NCBI GenBank assembly: GCA_023653785.1
Contig: JAMKCH010041292.1
Location: 1-64,000 of the forward strand
Reading direction: 5' to 3'
Length of the DNA: 64,000 nt
From: Ophioderma brevispina
Taxonomy: Eukaryota > Echinodermata > Ophiuroidea > Amphilepidida > Ophiodermatidae
Program-made: the position numbers and the translations under genes
The notes under the pieces: generated by a model
The model's database searches: none
Told to the model about the DNA's origin: nothing
The model's input: the letters and a program-made list of their open reading frames with translations, nothing else
In this document: positions 29,664-40,999 of the stretch, one piece after another
How the letters are laid out: each line of letters starts with the position of its first letter
Numbering within the stretch: position 1 is the first letter of the stretch

Positions 29664-32235
29664 GATATTTTTTTTTGTTTTATTCTGGATTTGTCATAAT
29701 AAATGAGACTTTAAAACTCTTTGCAAGTAGGGTTGTATTTGTTGAGGTTATAAACAAAACAGGTAAAAGGTCAAATCTTTGCAGCTGAAAAGAGACGTTC
29801 CGTACTAGTGCTAATGTATTATTTTTATAATGGTCCATCTGCAGGGGATTCTAGACAACAATGAGTTTGGTTGGCATGGAGTGCTATGGGTTTTACAAAG
29901 GAAAATAATAATACCTTGTACCTATGTCTATGTACTAGTAATGTAGTGGTCAATGGTTCGTCCAGTGATTAATTTTACCTCTGAATTTTACAAACTGTCC
30001 AAACTGTCCCAATCACGTAAGCGGTGTCAGACGTCATTGGAATGGAGGTCAACATTTTGACAGATTTAGATTCTACATCAAATTTTACCATGGGAACAAC
30101 TGGTCTGTAAGTAAATATTGTTTAGTGATTTGCCCAACCCTATTTTACGTACACCCTCTACATGTACTACCTAAACACTAATCATGGAATCTGTTGAATT
30201 GTACTTGTAACATACCTGTGCGTTGAAACACGATGTTTAGTAGGAGATGAACCACGCATGCTCCATGTCCCCATTTCCCGTGCATTGTGAGCTTGTTTAG
30301 AATCAGTAATACTGCATATCTAAGAGAAAAAGAGAGATGCGTTAAAGTGATAATAAACTCTCGTGATTCTCACCTTCCATGGAACGAATAAAAATATGTA
30401 ACGAATATTTAAAGATGCATCTGTAATTTTGTCATTTTTACTTCATTAAATGTTAAGTAATAACATTTTTCTTTCTTTCTATGAATATGAAAAAAAGAAA
30501 CGTTTGACTCACTACCCCAACCCAGTGCGAAGGCTTGAGGGGCTGGTTCAAGATTCTGCATTGACTGCTGCTTTAATTGTATAACCACCATTTGTATCAA
30601 TGTAGGTTAACACTTTCCCTGGACCCGTGCTAGGCACATTCATGGGCCTCACACACCAGGGACTTTAGGGATGAAGATAAGCAATTACTGACCTCCCGTC
30701 GGCAAACAAGTGTGGACACATGAGTTGATATCGTGTGGCAGTTTCATTGATAAACGGCCTCGAGGCGAGACACTCTGCCCTAGGAAATCTAGGGCAGTCT
30801 GCGGTCAGAATTGCTATGTCTCGCTAGTTTTGAGAAATAATTCAAGTTGATTGGCCTGGAACCGCTGAAGCGAATCTGGGCTAGAAGTAGCCCAAAGTCC
30901 GGGGATAATTCTAAATGAAGTGAGGTGCCCTTTCATTACACTTTTACAAATCTTCGTAAATGTAAACGCACCGCTAGAAATACAAACACTGGCCAAAAGT
31001 ATTGCAAAATGCAGAAAAACAGTTTATATCCAAAAACTGATTTTATAATTGTACCAGGAATTCTTGACTACACCTGAGTAGGGTCGGTACGCGACAACTG
31101 TTACGGACATTGACGCGGTGCATGCAGTCGTCCAACCCAAGGAAAATAGGGGAAGAATGAGTGTGAGCAACGGGGCTTCACCTGTTAGTTGGGTCATTTG
31201 GAGCAATTCCGTGACCGTGGAGAGCAGAGTATCATTTCTCAGTGGATTTGTCTTCTATAAAGGTTAATGAACAAATTTATCGGGTGTATGTGCCCCTCGA
31301 GAAAGTGTGGGCGGAATCCAGGAGGGCGAAAATTCATTATACAGGGGTCAAAAATGAGAAATGCTTGGATTGCTGTAAAAAGGTGACCATGTGCCGCATA
31401 AGCGATACTGGTGCTGGTGTTGGTGCGGGCGAACTTTGGAGCATTTAGTTTTCAAGGCATATTTAAATTTCTAATTAATAGTTGATAGACCCAGTTTAAA
31501 ATGGCAAGTTAATTATAAAAACAGTAACACGGTATAGGCCTACTTTGAGTAACGGTCTGAAAACTGGTGTAAGGCTAATTTGTGAATGAAGCACGCCAAG
31601 GTTGGTGCATGGGCCGTTTCATGCATGCGTTAATAGGTAGTACACGATAGGTCGCAACGTTCAATGACCAAATGTAGTATTTCTCAAACCAGAAAGCCCA
31701 ACACTTAAATCAGGTCCTTTTATTACTTTTTAAAACCGCAAATTTGATGGTTATAGAGTTGTTTTTTCCAACGTAAGTAACAGGGCTTTTTTTCTGTGTT
31801 TCGACAGGGCAATGCTCTTTGTTATTTATCCTTTTTAAGGTTCGTAAAGGTTTTTTTTTTTGCTCATATGATGGGTGAAGCTTTTCTTTCCAAACTTCCA
31901 ACCCCCCCCTTGAAGTCAAATGGTGCGCCTAACTGGAGAGCTAACTGGCAAAATTTGTTGTTGGGCAGTTCCGAGCTCCGCAAGAATACCGAATGCAAGC
32001 TCAAATGACCTCAGTTTACCTGGTCAAACACCATGGCAAACAATAATCGCTACAACTGCGACTTGGATCGATACAGGTGATTGAGCACGAAGGCAAGTTG
32101 TTGATCACCAGTTGGTTTTAATTCGGGAAGTTATTTATTTTTCTAACGGTAAATTTTCTTTAATTTTAACGCATATCCCTATTATTACTTGTATTTGAAC
32201 TATTCACGCTATCGTGTATAACGATTATTTAACTG
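29664..32235. other. No gene recognised
   Basis: Only short, unrelated frames occur. There is a short pyrimidine-rich stretch near 30465 and a TTTTTTTTT tract near 31850. Nothing matched a repeat elsewhere in the window by eye. Confidence 0.5.
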
Positions 32236-32242
32236 AGCTGCG

Positions 32243-32325
32243 TGCATTATGTAGATAATTGCGGGTGAGTCTGAGTTTGTGCACAAACCATTCTCACACG
32301 CAATTATCTAACATAATGCACCTAG
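32243..32325. repeat. Inverted repeat around TGCATTATGTAGATAATTGCG
   Basis: TGCATTATGTAGATAATTGC (32243-) and GCAATTATCTAACATAATGC (to ~32321) pair with one bulge, around a ~35 bp spacer. AGATAATGCAC, the same core, recurs as a short tandem array at 50993-51035. Confidence 0.65.
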
Positions 32326-32494
32326 CTACGACGTCCAATTTCTTTACATACTTAACTGATTTGAATGATTTGCAGCAAATAAAAGATAGAGAAAAAGGTT
32401 TAGTTTATAACCACACATATGTTAGACATAGGTTACTTAATATTCAAAATTGCGGGTACAATCCATGTCAAGTTTTTTTTTTTTTTTTTTTACT

Positions 32495-33562
32495 CACGCT
32501 TTATAATAATAATCCTAACAGTGGATAAGGGGAAATATAATATCCTTAGTTTATAATGAATCTCATTTTTGTTACTTAAATATTAATGTTCATATCCTTT
32601 GTTATTTCAATGCGTTATTTGAATAAATTACTCTTCATTCTTATGACGGAATAAAATCAAACAAAAGAATATCTTAACGGGAAAACAAGAATTTCGTCTT
32701 AACGACCGCCAACTTCGTACATCACAAAGATAATTTCGCCTTAATTATGCTGAAATTAAGGTCAATATAATAATACTAGAAAATAATCATACTAAGAGTG
32801 GAATAAGGGGAATTATTAATTATTCATTATTTATATGATGTCCCTTTTTGTTACTTAAATTAGTAGCCTTTGTTATTCCGCCTCATTTGCATTATACTAT
32901 TCATATCCTTTGCGGAATAAAGCGCAAACAAAAGATTCCTTAAAGCGGCACTGGCCACATTTCACAAAATATGAAATTTCTTCAATTTGCCTCCCAATGA
33001 TCGTCTAGGCCATTGAAAGAATAGAGATACTTTTTACACATCACAATAACATACTCAAAAACAAATAGGGACGTTTATAAGAGGTTGAAGACATCCAGGT
33101 AATTTGTAGGCTAACTTTTAAGTTTTCCATAACTTTAATCAACAAAAATATGTATATTACATGAATATCATAGACTCGTACTTATTGATATTAAAACCAC
33201 AAAGGTCACAGACCGGACAAACAGGATGCATGCAGTGGGAAACATGCATACAGGGTGCGTTTTCTTGTGTTAAGCGCCATTTCCGTCGTCTGCTGAATTA
33301 ATGTCGCCGGCGACATTAATTACAAAAATCGTTCTGTTTACCAATAAGGACGCTGATTTGGTCTTAATCATTTCAGGTGAGGGCTAATGTTTATAAAAGC
33401 TTTACAACCATGCAAAAATATCAATTCTGAAAAATCTTGAGGACGCACTATTTTTCAAATATGCCAGTGTCTCTTTAAGGGGATACGAAAATTCCCCTTA
33501 AGTCCAACTTTCTTGAATAACAAAAGATAATTTCCCCTCAATCCACTATTAGTCTAATAATG
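32495..33562. mobile_element. Foldback element with GTGGAT.AGGGGAAAT ends
   Basis: The left end AATCCTAACAGTGGATAAGG and the right end, inverse of CCCCTCAATCCACTATTAGT, are terminal inverted repeats. A third copy of the end (AAGAGTGGAATAAGGGGAAT) lies inside at about 32795. GGAATAAA..GC.AA and TTTGTTATTCCG blocks recur in both orientations. No coding sequence. The middle contains the interspersed repeat shared with 22385-22600. Confidence 0.5.
33165..33350. repeat. Interspersed repeat (inverse of 22385-22600) with palindrome
   Basis: Inverse of 22385-22600. It contains a perfect 26 bp palindrome at 33296-33321 centred on GTCGCCGGCGAC, of which only one half exists in the other copy. Confidence 0.65.
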
Positions 33563-33869
33563 CCCACATATTGTGATTTTCTCGCGCTGTATCAGTCTTG
33601 GGTAAAACCTAAACCAATGTGAAAAGCAACGTATACGTTTCTTACCTGGAGCTTTAGAGAAAATCAGGCAGTCATGCAGTTCTTTCTGGTGTTTCCCAGC
33701 AAATGCGTACCCTCTCTGACAAACACGTTAGCTGAATAACCACAAACAACCACTATTGCTTTATTCCGTAATGAAAACACGTGGATACATCCCACTGATC
33801 ATGCTGATTGTTTCCTACTACGCACTCGACAACCCGCAAATAGACACACCCAATGAAAGAGTCGGGGGG

Positions 33870-35402
33870 GGGGGGCACTTGTATTCAAAGGTGGATATGA
33901 ACATGGACTTCAAAAATGCACCCTAAACAAGTATTTTCACCGACCAAAAACATATAACCCAGGAGCTAGCAGACATCTGTTACACATCTCAAGTACAAAA
34001 GGTTTTAGTGTTTAAATTATTGTTGACAGAATGACAGGGACCCCTGAAACGTGATTCTTAAGTGCAGCAAATAGTGCCTTAAGGAGAGGAGGCCAAGACA
34101 AAGTTTGTACAGGGGTCAAATTTTTAAATTGATCCAATCATGTTGAAAAATATACATCGAGGGTTGAGAATCAGAAGGACGTAACTCAACACTAAATATT
34201 AAAGAATTTCTTTAATTCTGCTGTAATACTGCTTTGGGGAAATGTGATGTTTAATATTTTCTACTAAGCAAATCTATTCATTACTCAAATGTAAACATAT
34301 GTTAAAGCTCATATATGGTACTGTAAGCAAACATTATATAAACTTTAGTAAACAAAGAACAATTTTGAATTATAAACAGCAGAATTAAAGACATTCTTTA
34401 ATATTTCTTTTAGTGTTGAGTTACGTCCGTCTGATTGTCAACCCTCGACATGTTATTTGTCTAACCACAAGGATTCAGGGAAGTTATAGTTTGTACTACC
34501 TACAACGTAAAGTTTAAGATTTATAGGCTAAAACAGCAAACATCATTAAAAATGGTCAATATCAGTTGTACAGGGTTCAAATTTTAAAGTTGCTCCAATT
34601 TAGATAAAAATGGGGCAAATTATTGGTGGAGTTCATAGGATTAAAATAAGGATTAGTTTTGACTGTCTAAAATACTTAGTTACCGATGTAGGGGCACAGA
34701 AGGTCAACGTCCATTGCATTCAATGGGGCTTGACCTTGTTTCCCCCTACCTACTTTCTTAAGCAAGCATTTGAGACACTCAACACTATTCCTTATTTTGA
34801 TCCTATGAGTTCCAATAATTTTCCCATTTTTAATCCAAATCGGAGCAACTTAAAAATTTGACCCCTGTACAATTGAAATTTACCTTTTTATTGATTTTTG
34901 CTGTATTTAGACTATAACTCTTAAACTATATGTTATAGATAGTACAAACTATACCTTTCCTGAATCCTTGTGGTTAGACAAATAACATGGTATACTTTTC
35001 AGCGCGATTGGATCAATTTAAAAAAAAAATACCCATGTACAAACCTTGTCTTGGCCCCCTCTCCTTAAGGCACCATTTGTGGCACTTAAGAAATATGTTT
35101 CGGGGGTCCTTGTCAGTCTGTTTACATATTTAATCACTCAAACCTTTTGTACTTGAGATGTATTACAAATGTCTGCTAGCTCCGGGGCTAATACCCTAAA
35201 CAAGTATTTTTGTCTGTTCTTGCTACCCTAAACAAGTAAGCAATGCATTGTGTCGGTAATATCCCCTTATTATCTTGCTTTTCCATATTTTGCTGTTTTT
35301 GACACTCTAATCAATGTACGCGCGTACATCGCTTGTTGGGAAAAAGAGACCCTTTACGCGTTTTCGTGTGCACGCATCATATCCACCTTTAAATACAAGT
35401 GC
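33870..35402. mobile_element. Large composite foldback element
   Basis: The ends GGGGCACTTGTATTCAAAGG and the inverse of TTTAAATACAAGTGCCCC are inverted. Inner blocks are also inverted: GAGCTAGCAGACATCTGTTA (33962) with its partner near 35180, CCTTAAGGAGAGG (34078) with its partner near 35060, and CAAGGATTCAGG (34469) with its partner near 34960. The centre lies around 34700. The left arm carries a nested MITE (34158-34447) that the right arm lacks. No transposase was recognised. A partial relative is at 40660-40920. Confidence 0.75.
34158..34447. mobile_element. Nested MITE with CGAGGGTTGA inverted ends
   Basis: CGAGGGTTGAGAATCAGAAG, then GACGTAACTCAACACTAAA, is repeated inverted at the right end over about 70 bp. 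ACAT flanks both sides (34154-34157 and 34448-34451). The matching position in the opposite arm of the host foldback reads TACCATGTTATTTG without the insert, which gives an empty site. Confidence 0.75.
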
Positions 35403-35504
35403 CCCACAGGGAAAGGGTGATTTTTTCAGAGCGTTTCTGGAATAAAATAAACTATTCCGATCTTATTCAAACACGTAACCTAACTATCTACATCGAAATC
35501 ATAG

Positions 35505-35679
35505 CCAGGGGCCCGTTCCCCAAACTCGTGCGTAACCCTACGTGTACTAACTCATGAGTATGTAATACATAACAGAACTTTTCATACCAGTTACACAGTG
35601 CTTGACAAATTGGTCACTCAGGCATGACATAGTATTGCACGTAGATTTACGACTTGAGTTTCGGGTAACGGACCCCTGG
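35505..35679. mobile_element. MITE with CCAGGGG(C/T)CCGTT termini
   Basis: Left CCAGGGGCCCGTTCCCC and right GGGTAACGGACCCCTGG are inverted repeats, continuing inward as AAACTCGTGCGTAA.CTACGT with its inverse. This end type is common among animal MITEs. A target duplication was not clear. Confidence 0.7.
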
Positions 35680-35879
35680 TCGTTTAAGTATTAGGCTTTA
35701 TATATAGGGCTTTTATCCCCGCCAGATTGACACCGATTTAACAAGTCATATGAGAATCACAGTATAAATAATTTCCTGTTTGTATATTTATATATCTATA
35801 TCTATAGTGATGTATTTAAGTATTTTTTTAAATGGCCGTTAGGCATATAAAGAAGAAACCGTCAATTGCTAATAAAGAA

Positions 35880-35962
35880 AGATCAGAAGAATGGCCTCAA
35901 AAGAGCACGCGACCGGGATCGACCCGGGTCCCTTGCGAAACACGGCAAGATGTCAAACAATT
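35880..35962 (-). mobile_element. tRNA-like SINE or tRNA pseudogene
   Basis: On the minus strand, GTGTGGTAATTGTTTG resembles an A-box and GGGTCGATCCCGGTCGC a B-box, with an anticodon-arm-like CTTGCCGTGTTTCGCAAG between them. The spacing is tRNA-like, but the acceptor stem does not pair cleanly. Confidence 0.5.
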
Positions 35963-36154
35963 ACCACACGGGTCCCACACGGATAAGCAACAAACTTTGA
36001 GGTTGATATAGCTAAAGTGACTATATAGGTGGACGACGTAAGAGTATAGTTAACAGAGTCAAGGGTGGCGCTATGCGGTAAAATAAAATATAGAATCACA
36101 CAGGTGCCTGTTAAACGGATACCCATAAACGCATTCAGCCTGTCTATATAGATA

Positions 36155-36225
36155 TGATGATGATGATGATGATGATGAGGATGAGGATGAGATGAGGATG
36201 ATGAGATGATGATGATGAGGTGATG
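36155..36225. repeat. ATG/GAT triplet microsatellite
   Basis: TGA/GAT triplets with AGG interruptions. It explains the His-rich and Ser-rich reverse-strand frames that cross it. Confidence 0.9.
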
Positions 36226-36513
36226 ATACTGCGTTTTTTGCCCGGCATTTAGGGACGCCATTCATCGTAGTATCATGGCGCTTACAATACGCTTAACTGG
36301 AAATCATCAGATCTTTTGTTATCTTTTTGTTAAAGTAAAAATACGCTATAGTGAAAATGGTTCTACCATGCTTACCACTATTCAACAGATATACGCCCAT
36401 GTGTCTCCATTGCGCGCTTCAAGTTTGTTACGGTCACCTTGACCCAGGAGTGAGGTTTTGGCGGTGTATAATAATTATAATAGGGCTGTTTTGATATTTA
36501 GAGCTACGGTGCG

Positions 36514-36546
36514 CATGGCTACAGAGCGCCTAGCTCTGTAGCCATG
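36514..36546. repeat. Perfect 14 bp-stem hairpin
   Basis: CATGGCTACAGAGC, a GCCTA loop, then GCTCTGTAGCCATG, with no mismatch. It is isolated, with no matching terminal repeats further out. Confidence 0.8.
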
Positions 36547-36559
36547 GCCCGTATGTTCA

Positions 36560-39055
36560 AGGGTATTATGTTTGATAGACGATACTTTTGCCAGGGGAAG
36601 TTTCTGGCGTTTTGAGTTGATGACAGGTAATTTAACAGAAGCATGATTGATGTGACTTCATATTTTTTTCTTAATTTTATATGATAATTACTAAGATCTT
36701 TGAACAAAGGTTTAAGAGATGATTTTTTTAATGTCACTGGACCGAGACGTGCCATAGTAATGAATGTAGCATTTCCACAAATTACCTTTGGAATCCCAAG
36801 GACCAAATCGAGCAGAACGTGTCTACCCTACCTGTATAGAACCACTGTATAGTCTCACAGCTGATCGATTACGCTGTGACAACAGAAGATTACAGAATGC
36901 TTGCTGCTTTGCCGTAGTGTAGTTATAAACGGTAAGGAGATGAATAGTTTGGTGTCAGTGTCGGTACAGGTCACGTGTGCGGTATTCAGATATCAGTTTG
37001 CTCTTCGGTGGCGGACCGATATATATAAATCCGACTATGTTAAATCAAGGTCTGTACATGACCCTCTGCCAAAGTGATATTATTTTTTCCAAAAGGACAC
37101 CGTTTATTACGTTAAACAGTACAAAATTTACCTTTTCCCTACTGAGTCAAAAACCGAACGTACGATGACGATAACGGTGTTTTTTTTCCAATGTAGGGAT
37201 ACGTACGTCATTTTTACCTGAATGGGTCCCCCGAAGCAAAATAATAACCAACCAATGCCGTGACGTCATCATAATCTTTATTTTTTCCAAAAATTGGTGT
37301 TATTCCCATAATAAAATTCCTTTTTAAGATTCAACATCTGTATATGTTCTTTAAAAAATTAATATTCATTGTCCCCGCATGAATGTGAAAAAGATGGGTC
37401 CAAAAGTCTACAAATGGAAAACATAGTCAGCCGGCTCAAATACCCTTAACCGTGGGACTGAATAAAAAAAAAAACAAAAAAACTAAAAAACGGCAGACGG
37501 TCCCGTGTTAGTTGTTAGCAGGCTTACAGCCACTGCGCGCGGCTGCGGGGGGTATCGTCAAGGCCAAACCACCTCTAAACTACGGATTCAAACTTCCTGA
37601 ATAACTAGACAATCCACTGTAAACTGATTATAAATTTATAAACAAAATCTTTATTGTCGTGTATTTACTTTGATTACAATGAAGCATCGATTAGGTATCA
37701 ATAATCAATAGTTTATCTAATAAAGTTGATTAATAATCTGCTAGGCTTACGACATGGGGGTGTGCCGCGACGCGGGCGCGCAGCAAGTTTACTATAAAGA
37801 TGCAGAACTTGCAAAGAGTCCGGTCGAATATTCCAGGGCGTAAATCTTCAATTTCCAATAGTGGGAGGTGTCCACGGACGATTCGCCTTACTGAAGAAAA
37901 TCAGCTTTCCTCATTGAACCCGAAGCTCGGAGGTCGACTAAATATAAAGTCAAAAGTGCTGTGATTGTTTATCCTTGGGATAAATCAGAGGCCACGAAAT
38001 ACCAAACCGAAGACGGCTACACAGTCAGACGATAATACTGGAGGTGAGACAACTATGACACCGTCACTACGGAAGACAGTTTTTACTGTCACTGTCACTT
38101 GGAGGCGACTGGATGTAACTATACTAGGAGTAATGATTGTTATGATACTCTGCCTGCAACCTTTCCCTCAATTACTTTATTTCGGCCTCAAACATTTCTA
38201 GAAGGATCTAGACAGGCTATATGAGTCATGACTAAATTAGCACTTACGTCATAAGTCTTGAACTCACTATAGAACGTTCACGTCATCGCCCCATGCATAC
38301 GCAATCTCTGGCTGTACATACAGTAGGGCGCCGCCATATCGTCTCAGTGCACACCTGGCCTGGTCAATTCACTTCGGTTCGAGCAATTTCCAGAACATTC
38401 CGTGCTTTCTAATGAAATCATAGGTTCAGGTACCTTCTAGACGTTTCTCCGCTGTTCTGTTTTATCCTATGCTCACACACCAGTTATGAAAACACAAACC
38501 AGGTAATTTTATATTATGTATTAGATTATGTATAATATCTTATATGCTAATTTATAAGTTACACTCATTCAAAGTGGAATTTTTTTAGACTAAGTAACAT
38601 GCTAACTCTTGGGGCCCTGGAACAAGTTAGTGAGGCATACTCAGGGGAAACGTCATGCGTTGACGATGTTTATTGGTAGGTGGTTAACCCGGGGGTGGTA
38701 AATATGGCGGTGGCGAGCATAAAATTCCAAATGGTCATTATAAAGGCCAAAATCAAGGAATATTTTCTTATACTAAAACCTAGGAGCCGTAGAATCAAAT
38801 CCTCTGTAAGGGTGATATTCCAACGTCTTTGAAATTAGCTCATGTGGGTCCTATTGATAAAAGCTCTGGCTTGTCCAAGTTATTATCATTACGTGTCTTT
38901 GACATTTGTAGTGTTTTATATCTTGGAAAAGCTTTTTACTGCTTATTTATTAATATGGATTTAGACGAGAAAGAAAATGTGAGCAATTGAATATTTATTT
39001 ATCTTTTCCTGGAGATGGCCAGCGCACACAGCTGTTGAAAGAAAAACCCATGTGT
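36560..39055. other. No gene recognised
   Basis: Only short frames. Minor items are one TGACGTCA at about 37260 and a diverged relative of the hAT MITE at about 38690-38850. Confidence 0.45.
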
Positions 39056-39058
39056 AGT

Positions 39059-39345
39059 CCAGGCTACAGACCATGTGACCTTGTTATACTATAATGTTTC
39101 CCAATGGTTTCTAGACAAGTTTTTCCTGCTGAATCTGAATCCGATGGATGCCAGACAAAAAACCTTGAGCATTTTTGAAGAAACGCAAAAATTCAAAATG
39201 GCCACCAAAACACTAAAAAGTCATATGTTAATTACTCAAAAGTTGTATTTTCTTGGCCTGTCCAGTCAAAACACCCATTGCGACCAATTAAAATATGATT
39301 CATTAACCACCTAATTAAGAGATTCAATATGGCCGCCGATACAAC
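39059..39345. repeat. Interspersed repeat P (copy outside the tandem unit)
   Basis: CAGGCTACAGACCATGTGAC...CAAAATGGCCACC...GATTCATTAACCACCTAATT matches 48600-48890 and 49800-50090. The family is unknown and non-coding. Confidence 0.7.
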
Positions 39346-40099
39346 AAAGCATCTGATATTTATCTACTTTTGAACGTAGAATGGTAACTTGGTATATATG
39401 CCAATGCTTTAGCAATCAATATATTAATTGAAACCATTACGAATAGCTTTCAACAGGTTGATTATTAATCAAGTCAATAAACCATTCAAGATGGCTCCAA
39501 AATGGCAAAATTCATTACTACATATAGCCAAGAGCTGCCATGTTTGTGTATATCACTATAACTGATTTGGAGCAATTTAAATATCATAATATAATTAAAT
39601 TGATTGATATCTGAAAGATGCCATCAAAGATAGGCGTTCAATATGGCAGCAAATGTCAATCAGTAAAGGTCAATAATTCATTCACGCTGTAGGCTAAAGA
39701 TATATATTTTGTGGTTATTAGTTGGATTATCGCTGCCAAAAATCCCTGTAAGGCTATCTTAAGTGTCATTGAGTCGTTATTCACAAAATATCCCAATATG
39801 GATGCCAATGGACTCCCGAAACCTATCAAAAACAAAGAAACACATATCTCTAGACTATTAGTGATCGGATTTTTCACCGCTTAGTAAGTGCCATTTCCAG
39901 CCATATTGGCTACCCATCTTGGATGGCATCTTACATGTATCGATTCCTCTGATTACCTAGTGATGTGTATATTGATTTCTGATTGACTTACAGGGATATA
40001 CACAAACATTGAAGGACCAGGTTAGGCACAGCTATCAATTATAGCAATCTTAGAGCATCGGAAGCCATTTTGGATCCTATAATGAAGGAATTTATAATC

Positions 40100-40102
40100 A
40101 CA

Positions 40103-40136
<34 letters not shown>

Positions 40137-40140
40137 AATA
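40100..40140. repeat. Poly(T)/poly(A) tract
   Basis: A run of T followed immediately by A. Confidence 0.85.
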
Positions 40141-40383
40141 TTTTCTTTTGTTTCTTCTAATTAATTTCGTTGAATCCAAAACACCAGGATAGATACCAAA
40201 TTACCGAACTGCAGTCAAAAGTAGATCACGATCGGGCAATTTATTGTATTGACGGCCATATTGAATTCATTGATACCGTGGTTACAAAATCATATGTTAA
40301 TTGGTCACAATGAATGTTTTAACGAGACTGAGGCTGAAAATTACAACTTTTGAGTGAATAAGAGATGAATGTTTTGTGTTTTT

Positions 40384-40441
40384 AAAAGTTTCCATGGAGA
40401 CTTTAAAAGTTTCCATGGAGACTTTAAAAGTTTCCATGGAT
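40384..40441. repeat. Tandem AAAGTTTCCATGGAGACTTT repeat (three units)
   Basis: About 20 bp units around a CCATGG palindrome are repeated head to tail. The same motif appears as hairpins at 47369-47542 and singly near 10850, 44690 and 46530. Confidence 0.85.
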
Positions 40442-40659
40442 AGAATACAAAAATATCAAAGTCACCACAGATAATAAATCAATATACCCATGGAAAAACT
40501 CATTTAAGAGATTAAGAGAATTACAAGGTAGTCCTATTGTCAGTAGAAGGAATACTAAGAACCGGATGTGCAATCGATATTGAGCCAAACCTCTGAATGC
40601 ATTCTAATTTGTATATCAAGTACAATGCCAGTGGTGTGTGAAATAAGTTTCAAATTGGT

Positions 40660-40920
40660 TAGGCGCACACCAATTAACTGCCTGACTATTTTTAAGTTGC
40701 TCCGATTTGGATAAAATTTAAAAAATTGACCCCTGTACAAACTTTGTTTGGCCCTCTCTCCTTGAGGCACCATTTGCTGCACTTAAGAATCGCGTTTCAT
40801 GGGTCCCTGTCAGTCTGTCAACATATTTAAAATCAAAACCCTTTTTGTCCTTGAGATTGTTTAACAAATGTCTGTGCTCCCGGGTTATTTAGTTTCATAA
40901 GTAGGGGTCCCGGGTTTTAT
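40660..40920. repeat. Partial copy of the large foldback arm
   Basis: AAGTTGCTCCGATTTGGAT, CCTTGAGGCACCATTTGCTG and CTTGAGATTGTTTAACAAAT correspond to the right arm of 33870-35402 in the same orientation. Confidence 0.65.
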
Positions 40921-40999
40921 AAGGGCCTACAAATGTTTATAATTTAGACTAGATTGAATTTAACGGCTAACTGTATTAAAATGAATGATCAATGTTAAA

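Noticed and set aside
35953..36265. His- and Ser-rich reverse frames
   Set aside because: Produced by the ATG/GAT triplet microsatellite.
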